A DNA stretch of 64,000 bases from Psychrobacter immobilis (GTDB lineage Bacteria > Pseudomonadota > Gammaproteobacteria > Pseudomonadales > Moraxellaceae): positions 335,908-399,907 of the forward strand of contig NZ_CAJGZJ010000001.1 in NCBI RefSeq assembly GCF_904846225.1. The letters are read 5' to 3'. Shown here one piece after another: positions 37,935-46,641 of this stretch (position 1 is its first letter; each line of letters opens with the position of its first letter). The position numbers were made by a program, and so were the translations under genes. The notes beneath the pieces were generated by a model. It saw only the letters and a program-made list of their open reading frames with translations, was not told the origin of the DNA and did not search any database.

Positions 37935-38981
37935 TTAATTACTCTTGTCTTCTATCAACGCTTTTAGGCTATCGCTATTACTCTTAGAAGAGTTGTTATT
38001 GGCAGAGTTTGTACTGTTACTTGGTGGTTTGGGTGTTGCCACCACTGGCGGTTTTTTAGGAGCGCTATTATCAGTATTTGATGTACCTTGCGACTTGCTA
38101 GTACCGTCTTCACTTCTAGGCGGTGTTACAGATGACGATTGATTTTCGTCACCAACGATACGTTCTTCATTCACGGAGAAAGTGGCGGAGGTATCAGACG
38201 ATTGACGAATGCTTTCGCCGCCATTATTATTTGCCGCTGCCTGACCACTACCATTAGCATTGTTACTTGCATTTTGGTCATTGTCAGTATCTTGCGTTTG
38301 CTGACGCACTGGCACTTCGCGCTTAGTCGGTTTCAAACTCACAGAACGTGTGCGTTTAGCGCTCAAATCTTTTATAGGATCAGGGCGTTCATAGTTATCA
38401 ATGATGCCAGCATAGCGATTGATCTCTTCTGGTAACACCCGCACATTACTAGGCAGTTTAAAGTCTATAAGTTTTGCTGCCCCGACGGCTTCTTGTGGGC
38501 TGCTCATGATCCCATAAGTCAGCATATAACGCACTTGCTTCTCATTATCGAGATAACGGAAGTAAGCAAACTTCTCACGATCCTCGCGGCCTTCTAGGTA
38601 ACTGACAATCACCTCATTTTCAGCGACATTCATTACCTGTACTGTCCACTTACCTTTATTTGCCAATAAATAACGCTTGTCTTTAAACTCATCAGGATAA
38701 CTACGCAAATCACGTACCGTGGTGTCAAACTTAATCGGCTGCACATCGGTATCCAGTTCGTGTAACGACTCAATTTTTACAGGTTGCTCAAGCTCGGTGC
38801 TTAATGCTTGCGGTGCTGATATTGGTGCGTTCTCGATTTTGGCACCCATCGCTGGCGTTTGACTAAACATCCATACTAGTGCCGTGATCACGCCTAACAG
38901 CAAGGTCGTCATCAACCAAATCAACGCTTGACGGCGATACGATTGGCGAGCGTTACGAGGCATCGGTCTTGAGGCTGCCAT
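37935..38981 (-). CDS. SPOR-domain membrane protein (DamX-like)
   Basis: A 348-residue protein with one N-terminal membrane helix (about residues 19-39), an extracytoplasmic linker, a SPOR-type domain at about 108-190 (KWTVQVMNVAENEVIVSYLEGR...VRYMLTYGIMSSPQEAVGAA...NVRVLPEEINRY) and a long disordered Ser/Asn/Gln-rich C-terminus. SPOR domains bind denuded peptidoglycan at the septum. The order is unusual because the SPOR part is central, not terminal. The position downstream of aroB matches E. coli damX (aroK-aroB-damX) and the homologous pseudomonad gene. A role in cell division is inferred from this. Confidence 0.8.
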   Translation of the reverse strand: MAASRPMPRNARQSYRRQALIWLMTTLLLGVITALVWMFSQTPAMGAKIENAPISAPQALSTELEQPVKIESLHELDTDVQPIKFDTTVRDLRSYPDEFKDKRYLLANKGKWTVQVMNVAENEVIVSYLEGREDREKFAYFRYLDNEKQVRYMLTYGIMSSPQEAVGAAKLIDFKLPSNVRVLPEEINRYAGIIDNYERPDPIKDLSAKRTRSVSLKPTKREVPVRQQTQDTDNDQNASNNANGSGQAAANNNGGESIRQSSDTSATFSVNEERIVGDENQSSSVTPPRSEDGTSKSQGTSNTDNSAPKKPPVVATPKPPSNSTNSANNNSSKSNSDSLKALIEDKSN

Positions 38982-39092
38982 GGAATTATCCTTGGTAAAA
39001 ATATATTTAATCGCATAAAATAGATGCGTATTTAGCTGAAATTCTGGCTAACCAGTATACTTTGAATGCTTAAGTTCAGTGAACCTTTATGG

Positions 39093-39134
39093 TAATTTAA
39101 ATACAGTAATTTAAATACAGTAACTTAAATACAG
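39093..39134. repeat. 14-bp tandem repeat, three copies
   Basis: TAATTTAAATACAG at 39093 and 39107 and TAACTTAAATACAG at 39121, between aroB and the DamX-like gene. Confidence 0.9.
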
Positions 39135-39151
39135 TGATGCGAATCTTGATA

Positions 39152-39207
39152 CGCTATGCGCTATGCGCTATGCGCTATGCGCTATGCACTATGCACTATG
39201 CACTATG
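39152..39207. repeat. 7-bp tandem repeat, eight copies, at the end of aroB
   Basis: Five units CGCTATG (39152-39186) followed by three CACTATG (39187-39207). The aroB stop codon (39196-39198) lies in the seventh unit, so the end of the gene is inside the array. Confidence 0.92.
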
Positions 39208-40299
39208 TTGCGACAATACATCAGCCAAAAGTTGGGTGTCAAACTCATTGGTCAATACGGCATCACCTAATGATTTTAACAAAATAAGACGGATTTGTCC
39301 GTGTTTCACTTTCTTATCATGACCCATCAAGTTTAAAGCAGTTTGTACATCAATAGATGGCGGTATAATAGGCAAGTTCGCCAACGTCAGAATACGTTTG
39401 ATCCGAGCTACTTCCTCGATGGTTAACCAGCCAATTTTTTGTGATAATTCAGCGGCTTGTACCATGCCAGCAGCGACGGCCTCACCATGTAGCCAATTGC
39501 CATAGCCTTGATGCGTCTCAATCACATGACCAAAAGTATGACCAAAGTTTAATAATGCACGTACGCCTGACTCTCTTTCGTCTTGCGCAACGACATCGGC
39601 TTTGTATTGACAGCAGCGTTTGACCGCCTCGCCAAGTACGGCCAAATCGAGCGCCATCATCGCAGGCAAGTTTTCTTCGAGCCATGTCAAAAAAGCCTCA
39701 TCCATAATCAGAGCGTACTTAATAACTTCAGCAAGTCCTGCCGATAGCTCGCGCGCGGGCAATGTTTTTAGGGTACTCATATCAGCAAGTACCATCTGCG
39801 GTTGCCAAAAAGCACCAATCATGTTTTTGCCTTGCGCGTGATTGATACCTGTTTTGCCGCCAACACTTGAATCCACCTGAGAGAGCAGCGTTGTTGGAAT
39901 CTGAATGAAATTCACCCCACGCATAAAGCTTGCCGCAGCAAAGCCCGTCATATCGCCAACCACCCCGCCACCCAAAGCGATGAGCGTGACATCACGATTG
40001 AAGTGCTCAGCCATCAATGCATCATAAATCTGATTGATACTGGTCTGGTTCTTATATTGCTCACCATCTGGGAGCACACAAACCTTGACGGTAAATTGCT
40101 CTTTCAGCTCATCTTCCAAAGCTTTTAAGTATAAAGGCGCAACGATATCATTGGTCACAATCAATACTTGGCGACCACTAATATAGGGGGCGATTTGCTT
40201 CGCCATACTATTATCTTCTGTCGCCGTCTTTTCAGTAATGACAATGGGATAATCATGACTTTGCGTATGAACGGTTAAGCCATCCTGAAACAATGACAT
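39196..40299 (-). CDS. aroB: 3-dehydroquinate synthase
   Basis: Second step of the shikimate pathway (DAHP to 3-dehydroquinate, NAD-dependent). The 367-residue protein has [26 protein letters not shown] (NAD site), [21 protein letters not shown] and the zinc-binding [11 protein letters not shown] region, with the conserved lysines and histidines present. The C-terminus ends inside the heptamer repeat (QHSA then stop), so the last residues are probably not conserved. It is 74 bases downstream of aroK on the same strand. Confidence 0.96.
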   Translation of the reverse strand: MSLFQDGLTVHTQSHDYPIVITEKTATEDNSMAKQIAPYISGRQVLIVTNDIVAPLYLKALEDELKEQFTVKVCVLPDGEQYKNQTSINQIYDALMAEHFNRDVTLIALGGGVVGDMTGFAAASFMRGVNFIQIPTTLLSQVDSSVGGKTGINHAQGKNMIGAFWQPQMVLADMSTLKTLPARELSAGLAEVIKYALIMDEAFLTWLEENLPAMMALDLAVLGEAVKRCCQYKADVVAQDERESGVRALLNFGHTFGHVIETHQGYGNWLHGEAVAAGMVQAAELSQKIGWLTIEEVARIKRILTLANLPIIPPSIDVQTALNLMGHDKKVKHGQIRLILLKSLGDAVLTNEFDTQLLADVLSQHSA

Positions 40300-40373
40300 T
40301 AGACACTCCCTAAGCGTTTTTAATAATATAAAAGTAGCTGAATTTAAATAATGGTATGCTTTGTCATTCTTTA

Positions 40374-40940
40374 TTATGACTCTTTTTTAGGTTCTGGCTC
40401 TGTAGAGGTGCTAAGTGCGCTTAACTGCTGCAAGAGCTGATTAACCATATGACGTGGGTACGTATGACCGGTAGGCATGATGATATGGGCAACTTGACGA
40501 TATAATGGGTCGCGTATGCTGTATAACTCTTGCAAGATTTTTTTGGGATTGGGCTGCTGCAATAGAGGTCGTGATTTGTCTTTGGCCGTACGAGCCATCT
40601 GTACATCGACGGGTGCATTCAAATACACCACAATGCCGCGCTGATTTAAAAACGCGCGATTCTCAGCACAAATGACCGCACCACCACCCGTGGCTAAGAC
40701 GATTTGAGGTTTTTGGGTCAACTCATCGATGGCTCGCGTCTCACGCTCCCGAAAACCTGCCTCGCCTTCTTTGGCGAATATCCAAGCAATATCAGCCCCT
40801 GTTTGTGATTCAATATACCAATCACTGTCTACAAAGGTGCGCCCTAATTGCTTAGCAAGCAATTTACCGATCGTCGTCTTCCCTGCTCCCATTGGTCCTA
40901 CTAAAAACACCGACGGTAATTCCTCTACCATAACACTCAC
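40374..40940 (-). CDS. aroK: shikimate kinase
   Basis: Phosphorylates shikimate with ATP. The 188-residue protein has the Walker [10 protein letters not shown] (residues 15-23, Lys21), the shikimate-binding DSDWYIE, and LATGGGAV; the lid region [11 protein letters not shown] is present. It follows pilQ by 144 bases but a perfect hairpin separates them. The aroK-aroB order is typical of gammaproteobacteria. Confidence 0.95.
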   Translation of the reverse strand: MSVMVEELPSVFLVGPMGAGKTTIGKLLAKQLGRTFVDSDWYIESQTGADIAWIFAKEGEAGFRERETRAIDELTQKPQIVLATGGGAVICAENRAFLNQRGIVVYLNAPVDVQMARTAKDKSRPLLQQPNPKKILQELYSIRDPLYRQVAHIIMPTGHTYPRHMVNQLLQQLSALSTSTEPEPKKES

Positions 40941-41020
40941 TCAGCTAAATTAGGTATGATACAACGTCATTGATATTCTGGCTAGTAATGAGCTGTGATT
41001 ATTGTTAGCAGCATTTAAAT

Positions 41021-41068
41021 TCGTGCATAAAAAAAGCAAGCATTGATGCTTGCTCTTTTTATGCACGA
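41021..41068 (-). terminator. long-palindrome terminator between pilQ and aroK
   Basis: AGCAAGCAT-TG-ATGCTTGCT is a perfect stem inside an extended 48-base dyad whose outer arms are TCGTGCATAAAAA and TTTTTATGCACGA. The A runs flanking the inner stem become minus-strand T runs after pilQ. Confidence 0.85.
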
Positions 41069-41084
41069 ATCAATTACTGGCTGA

Positions 41085-43439
41085 TTAATTCAAACGGCTA
41101 GTACCGTCATTGATCAATTTTGGTGTGATAAATATCAACAGCTCTTCTTTGTTATTATTACGCACATCTTTACGGAAGGCACGACCAATATAAGGCAAGT
41201 CACCTAAGAAAGGTACTTTGGTTACATCATTATTGGTACGGTTCCTAAAGATGCCACCCAATACGACGGTTTGACCATCTTCAACGGTAACGTTGGTTGA
41301 TATAGAGTCTTCATTGATAGCAACGATACCGTTGGTAAATACTGGCGTGCCGTTGGTAATAAGCAACTGCAAACCAATCTTACCATCAGGCGTGATATTT
41401 GGCGTGGCTTCTAGACTCAATGCCGCTTCTTTAAAGCTGGTCGTGGTTGCGCCGCTAGCCGAAGCTTCCTGATAAGGAATCTGGGTACCAGAAGAGACTT
41501 TCGCCGTTTGCTTGTCAGCCGTCAAAACTTTCGGGGTCGAGATAACTTCACCGCGGTTGTCAGCTTGCAATGCTGACAATTCAAGATCAAGCATTACATC
41601 AGACAAGCTCAGTAGGCCAAAGGCAATACTGCCTGCTGGATTGGCAATCCCTAAATCAACGTTTAAGTTGTCAGGACGGCTAATGTCATATGATGGGTAA
41701 GAAACTGTTTGACCATTGACTGTCGTCGTTTCTATATCAAAGTCTTTTAGATCTGCCAGTGTCTGATTGCTACCACCAACCAGTAAGCTTCGATTAGTGG
41801 CCGCGCCATTCGACAGGATACCCCATCGAACCCCAATTTCTTTACTGAAACTGTCAGTGGCACTAACGATGCGAGCTTCAATCATGACTTGACGGACTGG
41901 AATGTCAATTTTGCCAATCAAGTCATGGATATTTTCAATGCTCTTGGCCACATCTTTAATAATGAGGGTATTGGTACGCTCATCAACGGTTACCGTTCCG
42001 CGATTGGATAACAAAGTATTATTGTCATCAGCGGTATTCGAGAGACCACTCCTACTGCCACTCGATGCGCCACTACCTTGAGAGATCAGAGTCAGTACGT
42101 CTTGTGCTTTTGCATAACTTAAGCGAATGTACTCAGTACGCAGTGGCGCAAAAGATTCAACCGCTTGCTGCGCCTCAAGTTCACGTGCTTCTTGTTCTGC
42201 AAGCTCAGTAGCAGGTGCGACCAAAATCACATTACCATTTTCACGCTTGCCTAGATTTTTACTTTTTAAGATAATATCAAGCGCTTGATCCCACGGTACA
42301 TTGATAAGGCGTAACGTGATATTGCCAGCGACCGAATCATTTGCCACAATATTCATTTCAGTAAATTGCGCTAGGATATCTAAAACGCTGCGAATCTCAA
42401 CATCTTGGAATTCCATAGACAGAGGCTCACCGCTATACACTTTTTCTTCAAGCGTAGGCTCACGTAGCAGCGCAGGTTTATTGATACTAATATTTAACTG
42501 GTTGCCTGATTGATAAGCCTGATATTCGTAATCATCCGTCATATTGATGGTGATCACGCCATTTTGACCTTGGTTCTTGGTATCAATACTACCAACGAGA
42601 CCGCTATTAATATTCAAGCGGCGTAACAAATTCCTAGGTATGGTACTGCCAGTTAAACGCACCACCAATTTATCTCCTTGGCGCTGTACGTCAACTGGAA
42701 TTGCTTCATTAACAAGGGCGATACTGACACTGCCACCAGCGTCATTTCCTGCTGAAAAATTCACCGCACTCAGGCCATCATAGCTGTACTGCTTACTCAC
42801 CTGTGAAGCAGCAAGTTGTGGATTTAATAATGGATTGACTCTTACTACCATCGTATCAGCTGGTACTGGATTTTTGACCACGGTCTTACTGGTTTTACTC
42901 ACATAAGCAACAGGGGTGCTACTGGTCTCGACAATAGGGGTGACAATGGCTGTAGTCATAACGGCATTGTTGTTAAGTACGTCTTGAATAGGATCACTAG
43001 TAATCACTGGGCGATTAGAATCCGTCATTGTCAGCAATAAATCATTACCATCAATGGCTGTCGTATAGTTGCCTGATTGCTTGAGTCCAACAATAAGGCG
43101 CGTGGTAGTGTCGCTGCTCAAAGTAGTGACATCATTGACCATACCAATATTATATTCATTAAAGCGACTCGCAAGCCCATTTTGCACTTGTTCGAAATCT
43201 AGTACCAAGCGGCTAGGATCATCAAGTTGGTAAGCCGCAGGTAATATGGGCACGCCTGCAAAGCCCAAACGCATTTGCGTGACCGCTGGTGCCGTCTGTA
43301 CCACGGAGACACTATTAATACGCTGTGCAGCATGGGCACTGTTATTCACTGCTACCATGCTGATTGCCAATGCTGAAATGGCAAAAGCAGAAGATAGGCG
43401 GTTGCTCATCATCATTACCTTGTTATTGCGTACTGTCAT
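41085..43439 (-). CDS. pilQ: type IV pilus secretin PilQ
   Basis: Outer-membrane ring through which the pilus is extruded. The 784-residue protein has a signal peptide (about residues 12-37), two AMIN domains in the N-terminal half that bind peptidoglycan (about 45-125 and 220-310), an STN/secretin N-terminal region (FQDVEIRSVLDILAQF at about 346-361), and the secretin domain at about 520-775 with VTVEDGQTVVLGGIFRN and VPFLGDLPYIGRAFR. It is 27 bases after pilP. Confidence 0.96.
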   Translation of the reverse strand: MTVRNNKVMMMSNRLSSAFAISALAISMVAVNNSAHAAQRINSVSVVQTAPAVTQMRLGFAGVPILPAAYQLDDPSRLVLDFEQVQNGLASRFNEYNIGMVNDVTTLSSDTTTRLIVGLKQSGNYTTAIDGNDLLLTMTDSNRPVITSDPIQDVLNNNAVMTTAIVTPIVETSSTPVAYVSKTSKTVVKNPVPADTMVVRVNPLLNPQLAASQVSKQYSYDGLSAVNFSAGNDAGGSVSIALVNEAIPVDVQRQGDKLVVRLTGSTIPRNLLRRLNINSGLVGSIDTKNQGQNGVITINMTDDYEYQAYQSGNQLNISINKPALLREPTLEEKVYSGEPLSMEFQDVEIRSVLDILAQFTEMNIVANDSVAGNITLRLINVPWDQALDIILKSKNLGKRENGNVILVAPATELAEQEARELEAQQAVESFAPLRTEYIRLSYAKAQDVLTLISQGSGASSGSRSGLSNTADDNNTLLSNRGTVTVDERTNTLIIKDVAKSIENIHDLIGKIDIPVRQVMIEARIVSATDSFSKEIGVRWGILSNGAATNRSLLVGGSNQTLADLKDFDIETTTVNGQTVSYPSYDISRPDNLNVDLGIANPAGSIAFGLLSLSDVMLDLELSALQADNRGEVISTPKVLTADKQTAKVSSGTQIPYQEASASGATTTSFKEAALSLEATPNITPDGKIGLQLLITNGTPVFTNGIVAINEDSISTNVTVEDGQTVVLGGIFRNRTNNDVTKVPFLGDLPYIGRAFRKDVRNNNKEELLIFITPKLINDGTSRLN

Positions 43440-43466
43440 TATTTATTCCTCAAAAAATCTGCCGAC

Positions 43467-44000
43467 TTAACTTATGGGGGAAACCAACGATTGGGGTTTT
43501 TCAACAAACCCGGCACGGCTGTCTGGCACAATTTCAATCAAATTAATCTGGGTCGGCGTGATTTCAACAATACGGCCGTCATTTAATCCAAGATAATCAC
43601 CTACTTTGACACTAGCGACTGAACCATCAGGACGCTGTATCAACGCATATTGCTGACCTTCAGGTGAAATCACTACACCACGAAAGATCAATTGTGATAG
43701 CTCATACTGCTCGAGCGGCTCTTTTACCCTTGTGATATCAGGGCGTACACCATCGATAGAGGTTACAGGACCTTGAACATTGACTAAGCTTGGTGGCAGA
43801 AATGGGCTACGCAGCGCACTCGCACTATAGACAAAGTCCTCTACCAGCTCAGCTTTGGGCGGTGGCTTAATAGGCTGCGCTGGCTGATTACGTATGTCAG
43901 TCATTGCTTGCTCTGCCATACCAATCCGGTCAGTACAACCCGCCATTGATAATACAGCAACGCTTAAAATCAGCAGCATGGGCAGTTTTTGAATGCTCAT
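43467..44000 (-). CDS. pilP: type IV pilus assembly lipoprotein PilP
   Basis: A 177-residue inner-membrane lipoprotein: lipobox ending MAGC with Cys22, a Pro-rich linker (about 40-55), and the beta-barrel-like C-terminal domain (about 95-165, including LIFRGVVISPEGQQYALIQRPDGSVASVKVGDYLG) that docks onto PilQ. Start overlaps the pilO stop by one base, showing translational coupling. Length and context fit PilP. Confidence 0.93.
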   Translation of the reverse strand: MSIQKLPMLLILSVAVLSMAGCTDRIGMAEQAMTDIRNQPAQPIKPPPKAELVEDFVYSASALRSPFLPPSLVNVQGPVTSIDGVRPDITRVKEPLEQYELSQLIFRGVVISPEGQQYALIQRPDGSVASVKVGDYLGLNDGRIVEITPTQINLIEIVPDSRAGFVEKPQSLVSPIS

Positions 44001-44743
44001 TAGTTGCCTCCTGCAGTAGTAGCTGCGTCGGTAGCAGCCGCATCAGTAGCAGCAACAGCTCCATCACTCTCAGGAGTGGCTTCTTTTGAGCGATAAGTTT
44101 TGGTCTGTAGTACCAAATTAAGCTCTGGTAAAACATCAAGACTTGGCTGAGGATTACTGACCTCAAAATCGTGCATAGTAATAATTCGTGGTAATGCGGC
44201 AAGACCACTGATAAAGGTGCCGAACTGATGATAGTCACCTAAAGCAGCAATACGAATAGGCTGCTCAATAAAGAATTCGTTTTCAATTTCAGGTTCTACT
44301 GAGATGTCTTGGAAACGTATGTTACTACCAACGCCTGTCATGTTTATACCTTCTACCAGCTCTGAGACACGCGTATCCTTCGGTAGCTGATCAAGTAAGG
44401 TATTGAACTCAGTTTCCATTTGAAGAACTTGGGCTTGATAGGCTTTTAAGTGACGCGCACGTGATTGCTTCTCACGGTAGCTATCCAATAAGGTTTGTTG
44501 CTGACTTTCAGCAGCGCTGATCTCGTCAATCTTGCTGCTAATCGGTAGCGCCCATGCTAATGCTGCTATAAAAGCAATCACAAATCCAATGACGGTTATT
44601 TTTACCGGTAGTGGCCAGCTGCCATAACTTTCAGAATCTAACGACTCAAAACTGCGACGAAACTCCTGCAAATCAAACTGTTTCTTTGGTTTCAAGGCAG
44701 TCTTTTTGGTTTTGATTAGGCTTTTTTTGCGGCTAAGCTTCAT
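44000..44743 (-). CDS. pilO: type IV pilus inner-membrane protein PilO
   Basis: A 247-residue bitopic protein with one membrane helix at about 49-68 (KITVIGFVIAFIAALAWALP), a coiled-coil periplasmic segment (about 75-120), and a ferredoxin-like C-terminal domain. It forms the PilM/N/O alignment complex with PilN. It overlaps pilN by four bases. The C-terminal tail is Ala/Thr-rich. Confidence 0.93.
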   Translation of the reverse strand: MKLSRKKSLIKTKKTALKPKKQFDLQEFRRSFESLDSESYGSWPLPVKITVIGFVIAFIAALAWALPISSKIDEISAAESQQQTLLDSYREKQSRARHLKAYQAQVLQMETEFNTLLDQLPKDTRVSELVEGINMTGVGSNIRFQDISVEPEIENEFFIEQPIRIAALGDYHQFGTFISGLAALPRIITMHDFEVSNPQPSLDVLPELNLVLQTKTYRSKEATPESDGAVAATDAAATDAATTAGGN

Positions 44744-45393
44744 GGCTTACCTCCAAGCTCAGTACTGGCATCAACTGGCGTGGCCGTCTCCGACTGAACT
44801 TTGGTTGTCACCACAAACTGAACATAACTGTCTTCAGGATAAACAGGGCGTGGTTGCTCACCAGCCGTTACTGGTTCATTCAAAGCTGGTGCTGTCTCAT
44901 AAGCAGTGATGTTTTGTTGAATATTGCTAACTGCGGAATTGTCCATCCATTTGCTATTATCAAGATTACGAATCAAGCTGGACACAATATTTGGATTATC
45001 AGCGAGACCCGTCAACGTTAGCGTATCGCCTTCACGTTTTAGATTGTTCAAATAAAGTGCTGGCGGAATGGCTTTGGCAATATCATCCCATAGACGTACT
45101 GGTACAGGACGCCGACCCTGCAAGTCTTGAATGACTTGCATACGTGAGATGATGTCTTCACGGCGCTGCTCTAAACTGTCAATTTCAGTCAAGGCTGTAT
45201 CTAGCCGAATATTTTCTTGTTCAATCAATGCGTTTGCATCGAGTTGTTCGGCAAGCTCGTTGTTAAAATAGCTCCACGAAGCAAATGCGGCCAATAAAGC
45301 GAGTAAAGTGATCGCAACCACCAACGTCATAAATTCTTTATTGCGACGTTCACGCTCTTCTTGTCGCCAAGGTAGGAGGTTAATACGAGCCAT
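44740..45393 (-). CDS. pilN: type IV pilus inner-membrane protein PilN
   Basis: A 217-residue bitopic protein. The conserved cytoplasmic N-terminal ARINLLPWRQE (PilM-binding peptide) is followed by a membrane helix (about 23-41), a coiled coil (about 45-85) and a periplasmic domain of the Fimbrial_PilN type. Overlaps pilM by one base and pilO by four. Confidence 0.95.
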   Translation of the reverse strand: MARINLLPWRQEERERRNKEFMTLVVAITLLALLAAFASWSYFNNELAEQLDANALIEQENIRLDTALTEIDSLEQRREDIISRMQVIQDLQGRRPVPVRLWDDIAKAIPPALYLNNLKREGDTLTLTGLADNPNIVSSLIRNLDNSKWMDNSAVSNIQQNITAYETAPALNEPVTAGEQPRPVYPEDSYVQFVVTTKVQSETATPVDASTELGGKP

Positions 45394-46448
45394 CAGTCAA
45401 AGCTCCTTAACGCAAGACCACATGCAGCCATTAAACTGGGTGCATCGATGATCAGTTGCTCATTATCAATATTTGGCGCAATGGTCATATTGGTAAACGG
45501 ATTGGCAACACTGACCGTCACCCCAAGTTTTTGTTGTGCCATACCTGCAAGACCAGAAATAGAGCTGCTACCACCAGCCAAGACGATATGATCAATCGTA
45601 CTATACTGGCTTGAAGAGAAATAAAATTGTAATGAACGAGTAATTTGTTGAATCGTACTTTCGATAAAGGGCGTCAATATATCAGTATAGTAATCATCAG
45701 GTAAGGTACGCTCACGCTTACTGATAGCAGCTTCTTCAGCCGATAATCCATAACGGTCCTGTATGGCTTCTGTCAATTGAGCACCGCCAAATAACTGTTC
45801 GCGACTATATATAAACTCACCATTTTTAGCGATATATAAAGTCGTTTGAGTATGGCCAATATCCACCAACGCTACCAATTCTGGTATATTCGGCAGACTA
45901 TCTACCATCAGTCCAAAAGCACGCTCAATCGCATGGGACTCGATATCCATAACCTTCGTTTGCAAGCCGCCAAAAGTTAACGCATCAACTCGTTGATCGA
46001 CGTTTTCTGAACGCGAAGCGGCAAGGAGTACTTGCACCATATTATCGCTGACTAAAGAAGGGCCTAACACCTCAAAGTCCAAATTAACGTCTTCTAATGG
46101 GTAAGGCACATATTGATCGGCATCCAAACGTATTTGAGCTTCGCGCTCAACATCGCTCAAAGCTGAGTCCATATCAATAATTTTGGTGATCACTGCTGAT
46201 CCTGAAACGGCAGTTGCTCCATTACTACCAGCGACTTGACAACGCCTAGCTAGGCTCGCAATAATATTACCAACGGCTTCAGTATCTACCAAAAGCTTAT
46301 CGACGACGACCCCTTCAGGCAATCTCTCAATACCGTAAGATTTTAAGTGAAACATGCCATTTTGGCGCTGTATGTCAACCAGCTTTACTGAAGTAGCACA
46401 AATATCTACGCCGATTAAATGTCGACTTTTTGAAGTAAATAGCCTCAC
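45393..46448 (-). CDS. pilM: type IV pilus actin-like protein PilM
   Basis: A 351-residue cytoplasmic ATP-binding protein of the actin/FtsA fold: LIGVDICATSVKLVDIQ (phosphate 1), LVALVDIGHTQTTLYI (phosphate 2) and IVLAGGSSSISGLA (adenosine motif). It binds PilN. The start codon is GTG (46448), the only in-frame start near the conserved N-terminus; the ribosome site is weak (AAGG about ten bases upstream). Divergent from the PBP1A gene. Confidence 0.95.
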   Translation of the reverse strand: MRLFTSKSRHLIGVDICATSVKLVDIQRQNGMFHLKSYGIERLPEGVVVDKLLVDTEAVGNIIASLARRCQVAGSNGATAVSGSAVITKIIDMDSALSDVEREAQIRLDADQYVPYPLEDVNLDFEVLGPSLVSDNMVQVLLAASRSENVDQRVDALTFGGLQTKVMDIESHAIERAFGLMVDSLPNIPELVALVDIGHTQTTLYIAKNGEFIYSREQLFGGAQLTEAIQDRYGLSAEEAAISKRERTLPDDYYTDILTPFIESTIQQITRSLQFYFSSSQYSTIDHIVLAGGSSSISGLAGMAQQKLGVTVSVANPFTNMTIAPNIDNEQLIIDAPSLMAACGLALRSFD

Positions 46449-46641
46449 AAACTCTATACCTTATATTAAGTGTACACTCTGATAGTTATTTGTAATATTT
46501 GAACACAATACTTTACTTAATAGATAGATTCAAGCGTTTAAATTGGCTATTAAGGGTAACTTACACATTTAGTATGCCCTCCCTATTTGGTTCAAGGTAT
46601 AATACCTTACCTGTTGCAAATTTTAATTGATAAGTCTTACT

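Noticed and set aside
39152..39207. Regular short repeats considered as a CRISPR array
   Set aside because: Units are only 7 bp, directly adjacent, with no spacers and no cas genes. This is a simple tandem repeat.
46627..46641. TTG start for the PBP1A gene five codons upstream
   Set aside because: The ATG at 46642 directly precedes the lysine-rich membrane anchor and needs no unusual start.
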